Made by a program: the position numbers and the translations under genes. The notes under the pieces are model-generated. The model was given only the letters and a program-made list of their open reading frames with translations. It had not been told where the DNA came from and did no database searches. A DNA stretch of 64,000 bases from positions 62,001 to 126,000 of the forward strand of contig JAIYAP010000081.1 in the NCBI GenBank assembly GCA_027488935.1. Reading direction: 5' to 3'. Positions 7,685 to 16,651 of the stretch are shown here, piece by piece (the stretch's first letter is position 1; every line of letters begins with the position of its first letter). The stretch is from Saprospiraceae bacterium. GTDB taxonomy: Bacteria > Bacteroidota > Bacteroidia > Chitinophagales > Saprospiraceae.

Positions 7685-10030
7685 ATGATCAACGATATGC
7701 GCCTTTTTCTTACCGCACTGAGCCTGCTTTGCCTTGCATTTCCAGTTTTCGCACAAACCGACACGATTCCTTTCCCGCCGCTTCGTTTGGGCGAATGGCA
7801 ACAACACCTGCCCTGGCAACGCGCGACGTACGTGACGCAAAGTTCTAAAAAAACCTACTACGCAACGGAATGGGCGGTGGTTGAAATTGATAAAGTGGAT
7901 CGTACGCCCCGTTTTATCACCAAAGTAGAAGGCCTGAGTGATGTGGGTATCGGCCTGATTCGCTATAATGCTGCAGCGGATATGTTGATTATCGCCTATT
8001 CGAACAGTAATATTGATTTATACCGTCCAAGCGACGGGACGGTTACGAATTTGCCATTTATCAAAAAGAATATAAACCTGGTGGGGGACAAAAAGATATA
8101 CGACATCGCTTTTGATGGCACGGATGCTTTTTTGGCCTGTGGTTTTGGCATTTTAAAACTCAATTTGAACAAAGCCGAGGCGGTGTACACCACGTTTGTA
8201 GAAACGCCTGTGTTGTCGTTTGCCCTATACCAAAATACTTTATACGCCGGTACCACGGAAGGTGTTTTTCGCCTGCCGGCAAATGATATCAACCCGGCCG
8301 ATTTTGGGCGCTGGGAAACCTTGGGCAGCCTTCAGGGTTTTCCGCAAGGTAGCGCGGTAAACGCCATGACCGTAAAAAACGACCAATTGTACCTCGGTAT
8401 TGAAAAAAGTTTGTACCAATATAATGGAAGCACCCTTTCCTTGATTACCACCCATCCAAATCGATCGGTGGTGTACCTTACGAATGAAGGGCCGGGCGTA
8501 CTGATTGGTTGGCGCAAAGAATTTCAAGGTGCAATCGAATACCTCGAAGCCAATGGCAATCGGTACGAAATACAAGGCCCCTGCGATGCGACCATTCCGT
8601 TGTACGCCGTAGAAGATGGTACTAAAAAATTCTGGATTGCCGACTTGAACGATCGTTTCCGGTATTTCGATCTAGCGACCAATAAATGCGACTTTTTTAC
8701 GTACAACTCCCCTTTTAACCACAAATCGGCTGAGATTACCGTGGGGCCGGATGGTACCACGTATATCGCCACCCCGGGCCCAAATTCCGGTTTGAGTGCG
8801 CCGTTTTTTCAGGATGGCCTGTATGTGTACAAAGATCAACAATGGGTGTTGTGGAATAAAAACACCATTCCGGAGTTGGTAGACGATGAATTTAGTTGGG
8901 TTGATTTGTGGAAAGTAGCCGCAAGCACCACGAAAGATCAGGTGTTTGTGGGCAGTTGGGTAGGCGGCTTGCTCGATTTTACGGCAGGCGTTTTTACCAA
9001 AAAATACACGCAAAACAATTCTATTTTGAAAAATGCAGGCGCATCCGGCGCAACCCGAACGGCTATTGGCGGACTGGCATTTGACGCTTCCAGCAACTTG
9101 TGGATCAGCAATTATGGGTCGGCAGCCCCGATCGCTGTGCTCAAAGCAGATGGTACGTTGCGCAATTTCAGTGCTTCTCCCGCCCAGGGGTTGTTGCAGG
9201 TGGCGGTAGATCAAAATGGATATAAATGGTTTGTTGTGGCCTTCAATGGAGGCATTATGGTGTACGACAGCGGAAAAGACATTGACAGTCCGGCCGACGA
9301 TCGGTATAAAATTTTTACCACTTCGAATAGCGTACTGCCCACCAATTCGGTGAACTGCGTAACGGTAGATCTGGAAGGGGATGTATGGGTAGGCACCCAG
9401 CAAGGGGTGGTGAGTTTTGAATGCGGCAGCAATGTATTTGAATCGACCTGCCTGGGTCGCCGTCGCATTGTAACGGTGGATGATTTTAACGGCTATTTAT
9501 TGGAAACAGAAGATGTTAAAACCATAGCAGTAGACGGTGGTAATCGGAAATGGTTTGGCACAACGAATGGTATTTTTGTGCAATCGCCCGACGCACTTAC
9601 ACAAGTGGCCAATTATACCAGCACCAACAGCCCTTTGTTCGACAATACGATTACGGACATTGCGATCAACAATAAAACCGGAGAAGTATGGATTGGCACC
9701 GAAAAAGGCTTGATTTCACTGCGCGGGGAAGCCACCGCAGGCGGAAAAGTAAATAGTACCGCGCCGTATGCTTATCCCAATCCGGTGCGGCCTGATTACG
9801 ATGGCCCGATTGCCATTTATGGACTGGCCCGCGATGCCAACGTGAAAATTACGGATATTGCTGGTAACTTAGTCTACGAAGGAAAATCTTTGGGTGGTCA
9901 GGCGATTTGGGATGGCCGCGATTACCTGGGGCGCCGGGCTGCAACGGGGGTGTATTTGATTTTTGCAACCAGCAATGTGAGTTTTGATACGCCGGATTCA
10001 ATAATTACTAAATTGGTGATAATTAATTGA
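7685..10030 (+). CDS. porZ: PorZ-like T9SS component (two beta-propellers plus sorting domain)
   Basis: The product, about 780 residues from the chosen start, begins with a signal peptide (MRLFLTALSLLCLAFPVFAQ). It continues with the PorZ opening LGEWQQHLPWQRATYV and VEGLSDVGIGLIRYN, a hallmark of the PorZ N-terminal propeller. Repeated propeller blades follow (WVGTQQGVVSF, KWFGTTNGIFV, VWIGTEKGLISL), ending in a T9SS sorting domain from about YAYPNPVRPDYDGP (GRRAATGVYLIFAT near the end). In Porphyromonas PorZ belongs to the cell-surface attachment complex that modifies and anchors T9SS cargo, and it is about the same length. I chose ATG 7685 over 7640 because it places the signal peptide close to the N-terminus; 7697 is also possible. 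TATTTTG at 7660-7666 may be part of the promoter. Confidence 0.82.
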   Translation: MINDMRLFLTALSLLCLAFPVFAQTDTIPFPPLRLGEWQQHLPWQRATYVTQSSKKTYYATEWAVVEIDKVDRTPRFITKVEGLSDVGIGLIRYNAAADMLIIAYSNSNIDLYRPSDGTVTNLPFIKKNINLVGDKKIYDIAFDGTDAFLACGFGILKLNLNKAEAVYTTFVETPVLSFALYQNTLYAGTTEGVFRLPANDINPADFGRWETLGSLQGFPQGSAVNAMTVKNDQLYLGIEKSLYQYNGSTLSLITTHPNRSVVYLTNEGPGVLIGWRKEFQGAIEYLEANGNRYEIQGPCDATIPLYAVEDGTKKFWIADLNDRFRYFDLATNKCDFFTYNSPFNHKSAEITVGPDGTTYIATPGPNSGLSAPFFQDGLYVYKDQQWVLWNKNTIPELVDDEFSWVDLWKVAASTTKDQVFVGSWVGGLLDFTAGVFTKKYTQNNSILKNAGASGATRTAIGGLAFDASSNLWISNYGSAAPIAVLKADGTLRNFSASPAQGLLQVAVDQNGYKWFVVAFNGGIMVYDSGKDIDSPADDRYKIFTTSNSVLPTNSVNCVTVDLEGDVWVGTQQGVVSFECGSNVFESTCLGRRRIVTVDDFNGYLLETEDVKTIAVDGGNRKWFGTTNGIFVQSPDALTQVANYTSTNSPLFDNTITDIAINNKTGEVWIGTEKGLISLRGEATAGGKVNSTAPYAYPNPVRPDYDGPIAIYGLARDANVKITDIAGNLVYEGKSLGGQAIWDGRDYLGRRAATGVYLIFATSNVSFDTPDSIITKLVIIN

Positions 10031-10124
10031 TGTAGAATCAAAATCCTTCATTAAAAGGACAGAAGTGCCCAAGACTACTCAAATCAAGCATAACCTCACA
10101 GCCTCGTTTAATTCCAGCAAATGT

Positions 10125-10176
10125 GTAAATTTATTGACGGGGCGACTTTTTCAGTCACCCCGTCAATAAAATTTAC
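10125..10176. repeat. palindrome family A, copy 1 (invariant core, complementary arms)
   Basis: Arms GTAAATTTATT and AATAAAATTTAC (one-base bulge) flank the core shared by all copies: GACGGGG, GACT stem, TTTTC loop, AGTC, CCCCGTC. The opposed bases in the core (C against A on the plus strand) become a G-U type pair on the minus strand. The hairpin lies between convergent genes and could terminate transcription from either side, although no T-tract follows. Similarity to copy 2 extends about 25 bp further upstream. Confidence 0.85.
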
Positions 10177-10199
10177 AATATCAAAAACGACGCTTAACG

Positions 10200-11405
10200 C
10201 TATTTCCTCCCCCGCATAAAGAACCATAAGCCCCCAAAAGCAACAATCAGTATAATTGGCAGCACCCCCACATTAGAAAGTGTTGCCTGACCAGCAATCA
10301 AAGAGGCTTCTTCTCCGCTCAATCCGCGAGCAGTAGCCTCAGCCAGGTTGTTATCGAACCATTTGCCAATAATGGGCTGGAACATCGCCGTGGCCAACAT
10401 GCCTGCCCCGCCTACCAGCGAAAGTCCAAGCGCACCGCTATCGGGAATGTACTCCGACACAAAACCAATCATCGTAGGCCAGAAATAACAAACGCCGATG
10501 GCAAAAACGGCCGCTGCACCCCAGGTTGCCCAACCTTCGGCATGCGCCAAGGCAAACAAACCGATGGCAGAAATGATCGCTGAACCCAACAACATGCCCG
10601 CCGGATTGAGCCGATGCACCACCGGACCAGCATAAAAACGACCTAAGGCCATGATGCCATTGATAAAGGCTAACACCAGCAACGGCGCTGCTACCACCGA
10701 TTTGAGCAGCGACTGAATCCATTGGCCCGTGCTCAATTCCGTATTGGCGGTAAGCAACATACAAGCTGTAATGAAATAAAACAAGGGGTTGGCAAATACC
10801 GCACTGAACATTTGGCTGGCCGTGATGCCTTTTTCCACCCGTTCGGTGCGTGGAAACGCCTGTTTGTAAAACATATAACCATATACGAGCATCGGAATCA
10901 GGATAATTGCACATTGCTTACGCCAATCCAAGCCCATTTCTCCCATCAGGTAGCCCAACACGGCACCGATCACGATGCCACCGGGGAACCACACATGGAA
11001 TTTATTCAACATGGTCGTTTTTCGATCGGTGTACAAACTGGCAACCATCGGATTACAGGCAGCCTCCACCGAACCGTTGGCAAATCCCACTAAAAAGGTG
11101 CTGATGAGCAAGGCCCAGAACCCACCCGCGAAAATGGTGAGTACTAAACCAGCCAGGTGACAAGCCCAGGCAATGGCCAACATACGGCCCATCCCAATGG
11201 AATCGAGGATAATACCCCCCAAAATGGTCGCAACCGGAAAGCCATAAAATGCCATCGAGGCAATTACACCCACTTCTTCATAAGACAGGTTGAACTCGGT
11301 GCGCCAGCTATCAAGCATGCCCGCCCGAATGGCGAACGTCATAGAGGTAGTCACCAGGGCAATACAAGACGCATTGAACAGTCTTGCGGTGTTAATATTG
11401 TTCAT
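10200..11405 (-). CDS. MFS transporter (12 transmembrane segments)
   Basis: The 401-residue protein has the repeated hydrophobic segments of a major facilitator. The loop after helix 2 reads GGIILDSIGMGRMLAIAW, a degenerate version of the MFS signature GxxxDRxGRR. Segments such as LLISTFLVGFANGSVEAACNPMVASLYTDRKTTMLNKFHVWFPGG resemble sugar or FucP-type MFS members. The C-terminus is basic (FFMRGRK). It is a single gene with its own upstream region; no neighbour reveals the substrate. Inner-membrane secondary transport is secure, the substrate is not. Confidence 0.85.
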   Translation of the reverse strand: MNNINTARLFNASCIALVTTSMTFAIRAGMLDSWRTEFNLSYEEVGVIASMAFYGFPVATILGGIILDSIGMGRMLAIAWACHLAGLVLTIFAGGFWALLISTFLVGFANGSVEAACNPMVASLYTDRKTTMLNKFHVWFPGGIVIGAVLGYLMGEMGLDWRKQCAIILIPMLVYGYMFYKQAFPRTERVEKGITASQMFSAVFANPLFYFITACMLLTANTELSTGQWIQSLLKSVVAAPLLVLAFINGIMALGRFYAGPVVHRLNPAGMLLGSAIISAIGLFALAHAEGWATWGAAAVFAIGVCYFWPTMIGFVSEYIPDSGALGLSLVGGAGMLATAMFQPIIGKWFDNNLAEATARGLSGEEASLIAGQATLSNVGVLPIILIVAFGGLWFFMRGRK

Positions 11406-11580
11406 GACAGGTACACTGTTTTAGGTTTTGAAATATAGAACGGTCAAATGTAGAAAACACGGAATGAGTTTTGGTGCTTTTTGATCTCACCTTTTTCAAA
11501 TTTTTTATTCTTCGAAAACCACCACTTTATAAAAGGTCGTCATATTTCAATAATTGTTAAAATCAAACACTCGATTTGTT

Positions 11581-11588
11581 TAATTTTG
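11581..11588 (+). promoter_or_regulatory. -7 promoter box (TAATTTTG) of the fasciclin gene
   Basis: TAATTTTG matches TAnnTTTG exactly. A TTG lies 24 bp upstream, slightly beyond the usual spacing. It implies a leader of about 90 nt, AT-rich and without a Shine-Dalgarno sequence. Confidence 0.5.
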
Positions 11589-11684
11589 GCAAAGTATAAT
11601 ATTAAAAAGACTAAACAAAAACCATTCTGCGTTTTCTGGGTTTGAACAATATCAATTAATCAACCAAACAAAATTTATAACACA

Positions 11685-12632
11685 ATGAAACAATCACTGT
11701 TTTTACTCCTGCTTTCCATTAGCTTTTTTGTTGGTTTTAGTGCCTGTACGGAAGACGACGATGCTCCGGTAGAGCAAACCATTGTTGGTGTGGCTCAAGG
11801 CAATGCCAATCTTTCTATCTTAGTAGAGGCGCTAACCTACACCGATTTGGTAAGTGTATTGAACGGTACCGACCAATACACGGTGTTTGCACCGACCAAT
11901 GCTGCTTTTACAGCCCTGTTGACTACCTTGGGTGTAAGCAAAGTAACCGACATCAACAAAGCCGCGTTGAAAAGCATTTTGCTGTACCACGTGGTGAGCG
12001 GCGAAGTTAAATCAAGCGCCATCACAACGGGTTATGTTAAATCCGTTTCTCCATTTGGTACTACTACCAGCAACCTGAGCCTGTATGTGGTTAAAGATGC
12101 CAGCGGCGTAACCATCAACAACGGCGCAAAAGTAACAACTGCCGATGTAGAAGCCAAAAATGGCGTGGTACACGTTGTAGACAAAGTGATCACCATTCCA
12201 AATGTGGTTAACCACGCACTCAACAACCCGAATTTCAGCACGTTGGTGGCTGCACTTACCCGTACCGACTTGTTGGTAGATTATGTAAGCATTTTGAGCG
12301 GTGCAGGCCCATTCACCGTTTTTGCGCCAACCAATGCAGCATTTACCGCGCTGTTGACAGAGTTGGGTGTTGCTAACCTGAACGCTATTGATGCCAATAC
12401 CTTGAATAAAGTGTTGCAGTATCATGTGGTTTCGGGTGCCAATGTAGTTTCTTCTGCGTTGACCAATGGTCAGCAAGTAACTACCTTCCAAGGCCAAAAA
12501 TTCACCATTGGCTTGACCGGCGGCGCGAAAATTACCGATGCCAACAACCGGGTGTCCAACATTGTTGTAGTGGACGTACAAGGCTCGAATGGCGTAATTC
12601 ATGCCATCGACAAAGTATTGAGACCACTGTAA
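11685..12632 (+). CDS. lipoprotein with two fasciclin (FAS1) domains
   Basis: The 315-residue product starts with a lipoprotein signal (LLLLSISFFVGFSAC, lipobox cysteine at about 21). Two FAS1 repeats follow, roughly residues 35-170 and 175-315. Each has the H1 motif (YTVFAPTNAAFTALLTTLG and FTVFAPTNAAFTALLTELG) and the YH motif (LLYHVVSGEVKSS, LQYHVVSGANVVSS), ending NGVVHVVDKVI / NGVIHAIDKVL. FAS1 domains mediate adhesion or matrix interactions. The two domains are similar enough to suggest an internal duplication. The protein is anchored by lipid, likely outer membrane. It is a single gene ended by a clear terminator. Confidence 0.92.
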   Translation: MKQSLFLLLLSISFFVGFSACTEDDDAPVEQTIVGVAQGNANLSILVEALTYTDLVSVLNGTDQYTVFAPTNAAFTALLTTLGVSKVTDINKAALKSILLYHVVSGEVKSSAITTGYVKSVSPFGTTTSNLSLYVVKDASGVTINNGAKVTTADVEAKNGVVHVVDKVITIPNVVNHALNNPNFSTLVAALTRTDLLVDYVSILSGAGPFTVFAPTNAAFTALLTELGVANLNAIDANTLNKVLQYHVVSGANVVSSALTNGQQVTTFQGQKFTIGLTGGAKITDANNRVSNIVVVDVQGSNGVIHAIDKVLRPL

Positions 12633-12663
12633 GGGTTCTAACTCAAACACAAAACAGAAGTCT

Positions 12664-12702
12664 TCCCGAATTTTGGTTTTTACCAAAGTTCGGGATTTTT
12701 TA
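12664..12702 (+). terminator. terminator, palindrome family B copy 1
   Basis: TCCCGAATTTTGG pairs with CCAAAGTTCGGGA around TTTTTA, then a T-rich tract (TTTTTTATTT). It lies 32 bp after the fasciclin stop codon. The same hairpin sequence recurs near 29.5 and 38.8 kb. Confidence 0.85.
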
Positions 12703-12787
12703 TTTATTACCAAGAATGACAGGCATGTAAACATTATTTAAAAAACATATTAAAAACCCCCAAACTCTTTTAATCCCATGTAAATGC

Positions 12788-12840
12788 GTAAAATCTATTG
12801 ACGGGGCGACTTTTTCAGTCACCCCGCCAATAGATTTTAC
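12788..12840. repeat. palindrome family A, copy 2
   Basis: Arms GTAAAATCTATT and AATAGATTTTAC are perfectly complementary over 12 bp and differ from copies 1 and 3, while the core is identical except for the closing CCCCGCC. The copy lies between the fasciclin gene terminator and the GH13 promoter. Confidence 0.88.
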
Positions 12841-12927
12841 TTCCCCCCCCATGTAAATCAGGTATCCAGAACTAGTATTTCCTGTTTTTATTGGAAATTT
12901 CTACCCACCCTTGTACTTTCGTGTCTG

Positions 12928-12959
12928 TTGGCTGGTATGGTACCGGCTGCTATACTTTG
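12928..12959 (+). promoter_or_regulatory. promoter of the GH13 gene (TTG-N20-TATACTTTG)
   Basis: TTG at 12928-12930 and TATACTTTG at 12951-12959 are spaced by 20 bp, a near-consensus Bacteroidota promoter. The ATG at 12975 follows after 15 bp. Confidence 0.6.
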
Positions 12960-12974
12960 CTAAAGATCAAACCC

Positions 12975-14837
12975 ATGAAAGTAGTTTTCCGCCTGCTGAT
13001 CGCACTCTTGTTGTGCAGCGCTTTTGTTTCCCCAATTTTGGCCCAACCCAAACTTTACCCCAACAACTGGTGGGTAAATATGAAATGGAATAAAGTGCAA
13101 ATTTTGGTACACACCGACCAGGCATCCTTAGCGACTACCCAGGTAAAACTTACCTACGCAGGCGTGAAACTCGCAAAAGTAAACCGCCTGGAAAACAACC
13201 ATTACTTAGCGCTCGATCTTACGATTGCGCCGACGGCTAAACCAGGTGATGTAAAAATTCAATTTACCACCAATGGCAGCACCCAAACCGTGGTATGGCC
13301 CCTCCTCCCCCGCCGTACGGGTAAAGGAACCTCCTACGCCCAAGGTGTCACCTCTGAAGATTTCATTTACCTGCTCATGCCTGACCGCTTTAGCAACGGC
13401 GACCCTTCCAACGACCGCATCGCGGGCCTGCGCGACCAAACGCTCAACCGCGACTCTATTTACCATCGACATGGGGGTGATTTACAAGGTATTATCAACC
13501 ACCTCGACTATTTGCAAGACCTGGGGGTAACGTCCGTATGGCCTACCCCGGTGCTTCAAAATGATATGCCCAGCCGCACCGAACACGGTTATGCTTTTAC
13601 TGATCATTATACCATCGAACCCCGTTTTGGCGGCGCTGCGGCGTACCTGAAACTTAGCGATGCACTGCACCAACGGGGCATGAAACTTATTCAAGATGCC
13701 GTGTACAACCATGTGGGCAGTTACCACTTTACGGTACTGGACCCGCCCATGCAAGACTGGCTGCACCAATGGCCAAGCTTTACCCAAACAACCTATAAAG
13801 ACCAGTCGGCCATGGACCCTTATGCCGCCCGAAAAGATAGCAAATTGCTGTTCGATGGCTGGTTTGTGCCCAGTATGCCCGATTTGAACCAAAACAACCC
13901 GTATGTAGCCAATTTCCTGATTCAACATGCATTATGGAGTGTGGAAACCTTTGGCGTGGACGGCTGGCGCATCGACACCTATATATATAATGACTTGCCG
14001 TTCATGAACCGCTGCAACAAGGCGCTGATGGATGAGTATCCGAAAATGACGATGTTTGGGGAAACGTGGGTCCACGGCACCCTCAACCAGGCCTATTTTG
14101 CCGATAACAACCTGAATATCCCGTTTAAAAGCAACTTGCCGGGCGTAACCGATTTCCAGACCAACCTGTACGGCATTGCAAAAGCCGTGAACGAACCGTT
14201 TGGCTGGACCGAAGGCGTGAACAAACTGTACACCACCCTCAGCAACGATTTTGTGTATAAAAACCCCATGCGTAATGTCAATTTCCTCGATAACCACGAC
14301 ATGACGCGCTTTTTTACCCAGGTCAATGAAAATTTAAACAAACAAAAAACGGGCTTGATGTGGCTGCTTACCTGCCGGGGTATTCCGCAACTCTATTATG
14401 GCACCGAAGTTTTGATGAAAGGCAGCACGTATCCGGCAGATGGCTGGGTGCGCCTCGATTTTCCGGGCGGCTGGAACGGCGATGGCAAAAATGCCTTCAC
14501 AGGCGCAGGCCTAACGCGCGAAGAAGCAGAAATACAAGCACTTACGAAAAAATTCGCCAACTTCCGCAAAAAGTCCAGCGCGATCAAAACCGGTAAAATG
14601 ATGCAATATGTGCCGAACAATGGCCTGTATGTGTATTTCCGGTACGACCAAAACCAAACCGTGATGTGTGTCATGAACACCGATACCAAAGAACGTGCGA
14701 TTGATTTTGGTGCTTACGACGAACGCACCAAAGGTTTTAGCAGCGGGGTGGATGTGCTGACGGATATAAACTTGCCATTTAATGCGCCGCTTAAAATTGG
14801 GGCGCAGTCTATGATGGTGATGGAGTTGAAAAAGTAG
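12975..14837 (+). CDS. GH13 alpha-amylase/cyclomaltodextrinase-like enzyme, secreted
   Basis: From ATG 12975 the product is 620 residues with a signal peptide (LLIALLLCSAFVSPILAQ). An N-terminal immunoglobulin-like domain of about 100 residues (YPNNWWVNMKWNKVQILVHT) resembles the cyclomaltodextrinase N-domain. The (beta/alpha)8 domain carries GH13 regions I-IV: DAVYNHVG, GWRIDTY (catalytic nucleophile Asp), FGETW (acid/base Glu) and FLDNHDM (transition-state Asp). Region VII-like GIPQLYYGTE follows, then a C-terminal beta domain. All catalytic residues are present. It should hydrolyse alpha-1,4 glucans or cyclodextrins in the periplasm or at the surface. I chose this start, not one 84 bp upstream, because it begins at the signal peptide and follows the promoter. 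Its end overlaps the convergent gene by 29 bp. Confidence 0.9.
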   Translation: MKVVFRLLIALLLCSAFVSPILAQPKLYPNNWWVNMKWNKVQILVHTDQASLATTQVKLTYAGVKLAKVNRLENNHYLALDLTIAPTAKPGDVKIQFTTNGSTQTVVWPLLPRRTGKGTSYAQGVTSEDFIYLLMPDRFSNGDPSNDRIAGLRDQTLNRDSIYHRHGGDLQGIINHLDYLQDLGVTSVWPTPVLQNDMPSRTEHGYAFTDHYTIEPRFGGAAAYLKLSDALHQRGMKLIQDAVYNHVGSYHFTVLDPPMQDWLHQWPSFTQTTYKDQSAMDPYAARKDSKLLFDGWFVPSMPDLNQNNPYVANFLIQHALWSVETFGVDGWRIDTYIYNDLPFMNRCNKALMDEYPKMTMFGETWVHGTLNQAYFADNNLNIPFKSNLPGVTDFQTNLYGIAKAVNEPFGWTEGVNKLYTTLSNDFVYKNPMRNVNFLDNHDMTRFFTQVNENLNKQKTGLMWLLTCRGIPQLYYGTEVLMKGSTYPADGWVRLDFPGGWNGDGKNAFTGAGLTREEAEIQALTKKFANFRKKSSAIKTGKMMQYVPNNGLYVYFRYDQNQTVMCVMNTDTKERAIDFGAYDERTKGFSSGVDVLTDINLPFNAPLKIGAQSMMVMELKK

Positions 14838-15894
14838 GGGGATTCCCATAATACCGCTCCCGAGCCGCAATCGTCCAATCCCGAATATATTCCAAATTAG
14901 GATGTTCCGGGAGGCCCGAGCGGTCAAAGGCGGTTTCCATAAGTTGCTGTTTTTCGTGTGCCAAATCGAGCAATGCTTCATACTCGTATTTGCCCGATTT
15001 AATATCCAGTAAAAAGGAGCGGTCGGGTCGGCGCACGATAATCTGTTGTTGTTCAGCAATTTCGATGGCCATGTTCAGCAGTCGAAAGGTGTGCATCATG
15101 TTTTTAGCATCGTAATTTTTACCGTGGCTTTGGGTATTTTCATACCGAATGTCGTTGCGATGTTCAACCCATTCCCAATATTCCCGGTAATCTTTGCAAT
15201 ACGTGGAATATCCGTCGCGGTTAAAATACAAAAGTGCGATTTGCGTGGCACCTTTGGGTACGTTGCTGAGCGCGATATCATTCGATTGCGGACTGCGGAT
15301 GATGCCGGCATAAGGAACACTTTCGCTGTGGTACAAGCCGTACACATCCTTCATGTTTGGAATGTTTACCAAGCCGCAATCTTCCTGTTTCCAATTGTTT
15401 ATCTCCAGGAATTTCTGGACGGGTATGGATCCGTTTAAATGGTTGACAAAACAAAAAGCCAGCGGTGTTTTTCGTTCCTGGTCGACCGGCGTCATGATTT
15501 TTTTGTTTAACCCTTTTGCCTTTTTTATTTGAGACATGGCAAATTTCCCAAACGTATCCTTGCAGCGTTTGGACAGAATTTCGCGCATTTGAAGCGACTC
15601 AAACGGCCAGCGCCTGGAAATAACCGACTCCGCTGGCGTACCCAGCAATTCCAAAATATTCGGATTGTTGAGCGCCAGCAATTCCATAAACCGGCCAAAT
15701 TCATAAAATACGATGTCGTTGCTCGGGTTGCTCACTTGCGGCACATATTGCAAGCCATAAAAATCGCGCCTCGGCAACAAAAACACGCCTTTGATATCGG
15801 TATCTGACTGCGGCGTATCCAATCCGTATGCCTTGGAGCCGCTGAGGCACTCCAGGAGAATTAAGTCGTTTTGGTATAAATCTTCAATAGTCAT
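14809..15894 (-). CDS. RlaP-like predicted nucleotidyltransferase 1
   Basis: The product (about 361 residues from ATG 15894) opens with an Mn-type nucleotidyltransferase motif: CLSGSKAYGLDTPQSDTDIKGV, i.e. G-S...D-x-D at about 18-33, the metal-binding signature of polymerase-beta-fold enzymes. This and the following RRDFYGLQY segment match the RlaP family (COG3541, RNA-ligase-associated polymerase-like). The longer C-terminal part is unlike minimal NTases and unrecognised. It overlaps the end of a second such gene by 11 bp, so translation is probably coupled. An upstream start at 15906 is possible; 15963 would bury far more of the neighbour. No RNA ligase gene lies nearby. The target is unknown. 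Confidence 0.75.
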   Translation of the reverse strand: MTIEDLYQNDLILLECLSGSKAYGLDTPQSDTDIKGVFLLPRRDFYGLQYVPQVSNPSNDIVFYEFGRFMELLALNNPNILELLGTPAESVISRRWPFESLQMREILSKRCKDTFGKFAMSQIKKAKGLNKKIMTPVDQERKTPLAFCFVNHLNGSIPVQKFLEINNWKQEDCGLVNIPNMKDVYGLYHSESVPYAGIIRSPQSNDIALSNVPKGATQIALLYFNRDGYSTYCKDYREYWEWVEHRNDIRYENTQSHGKNYDAKNMMHTFRLLNMAIEIAEQQQIIVRRPDRSFLLDIKSGKYEYEALLDLAHEKQQLMETAFDRSGLPEHPNLEYIRDWTIAARERYYGNPPTFSTPSPS

Positions 15895-16651
15895 ATTTAA
15901 GGACATATTTACGCAGCAAATGGTTGAGTTCTTCCGGATTCGCATTTCCGGCGGACAAACCATCTTTTTTGGCCCCTGCTAGTTCGATGCTTGTTTTTAT
16001 AAAATTAAACAATTCCGGCTCCCCTGCATGCAAATAGGATTCTGATTTTTGGGACTTTAATTCAATTAGTTGTTCGATGCGTTGAATCAAATCTTGCGAT
16101 AGTAGTGGCAAATACGCCTTTTTGAATTCAATGGGCGGAATTTCATCTTGCTCCAGGATCCATTTGCACAGCGTTGCGGCGCGTAAAGCATAAAAGAACT
16201 TTTTCAATTTGTACGTTGGAGCCGCCTGCAGTTCCTCGAATAATTTAAACGCCATGCTATGGTAATGGTGCATTGTGGCAATTTTGGAGTAGCACGATTT
16301 TGCGGCCAGCAACATGTCCGCGACAAAATCATCGTCGGCTAAATACTGAATGGGCGACTGAATTCTTTCAAGTAGCGCCGCGTTGGATTTGCGCAACAAG
16401 ATCAAGGATTTACGCAATTCCCAACCAGAAATATCCAGTTCCTTATTTTCCAGCATATAATCCAGGGTATCCTTTTCCTCCTGAACAGACAGGTACCATT
16501 CCGTATGGTGTACATACAGGACGCGGACATCGTAATCGCTGTCGGGCGAAGGAAATCCCCAAGCCCTGGAGCCTGTTTCGCAGGCCAACAATATGTTTAT
16601 TTGCTGTTGTTGGGCGATATCTTGTAAGGCGGCTTGTATTTTGGTTGTCAT
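15884..16651 (-). CDS. RlaP-like predicted nucleotidyltransferase 2
   Basis: A 255-residue protein with the same family signature ACETGSRAWGFPSPDSDYDVRVLYV: G-S-R-A-W-G then D-S-D-Y-D-V-R, the exact pattern of COG3541 members. The remainder is helical, with a conserved-looking LDISGWELRKSLILLRKSNAALLERIQSP segment typical of the family, and length fits the family norm. It is the first gene of a two-gene unit with the other nucleotidyltransferase, overlapping by 11 bp. Family members are proposed to act in RNA repair or end modification; here the function is unproven. Confidence 0.82.
   Translation of the reverse strand: MTTKIQAALQDIAQQQQINILLACETGSRAWGFPSPDSDYDVRVLYVHHTEWYLSVQEEKDTLDYMLENKELDISGWELRKSLILLRKSNAALLERIQSPIQYLADDDFVADMLLAAKSCYSKIATMHHYHSMAFKLFEELQAAPTYKLKKFFYALRAATLCKWILEQDEIPPIEFKKAYLPLLSQDLIQRIEQLIELKSQKSESYLHAGEPELFNFIKTSIELAGAKKDGLSAGNANPEELNHLLRKYVLKYDY

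Noticed and set aside
8672-9403. Minus-strand frame of 243 codons inside porZ
   Set aside because: Antisense shadow of propeller repeats; no motif or start context.
12012-12734. Minus-strand frame of 240 codons opposite the fasciclin gene
   Set aside because: It begins inside a terminator hairpin and mirrors the FAS1 repeats.
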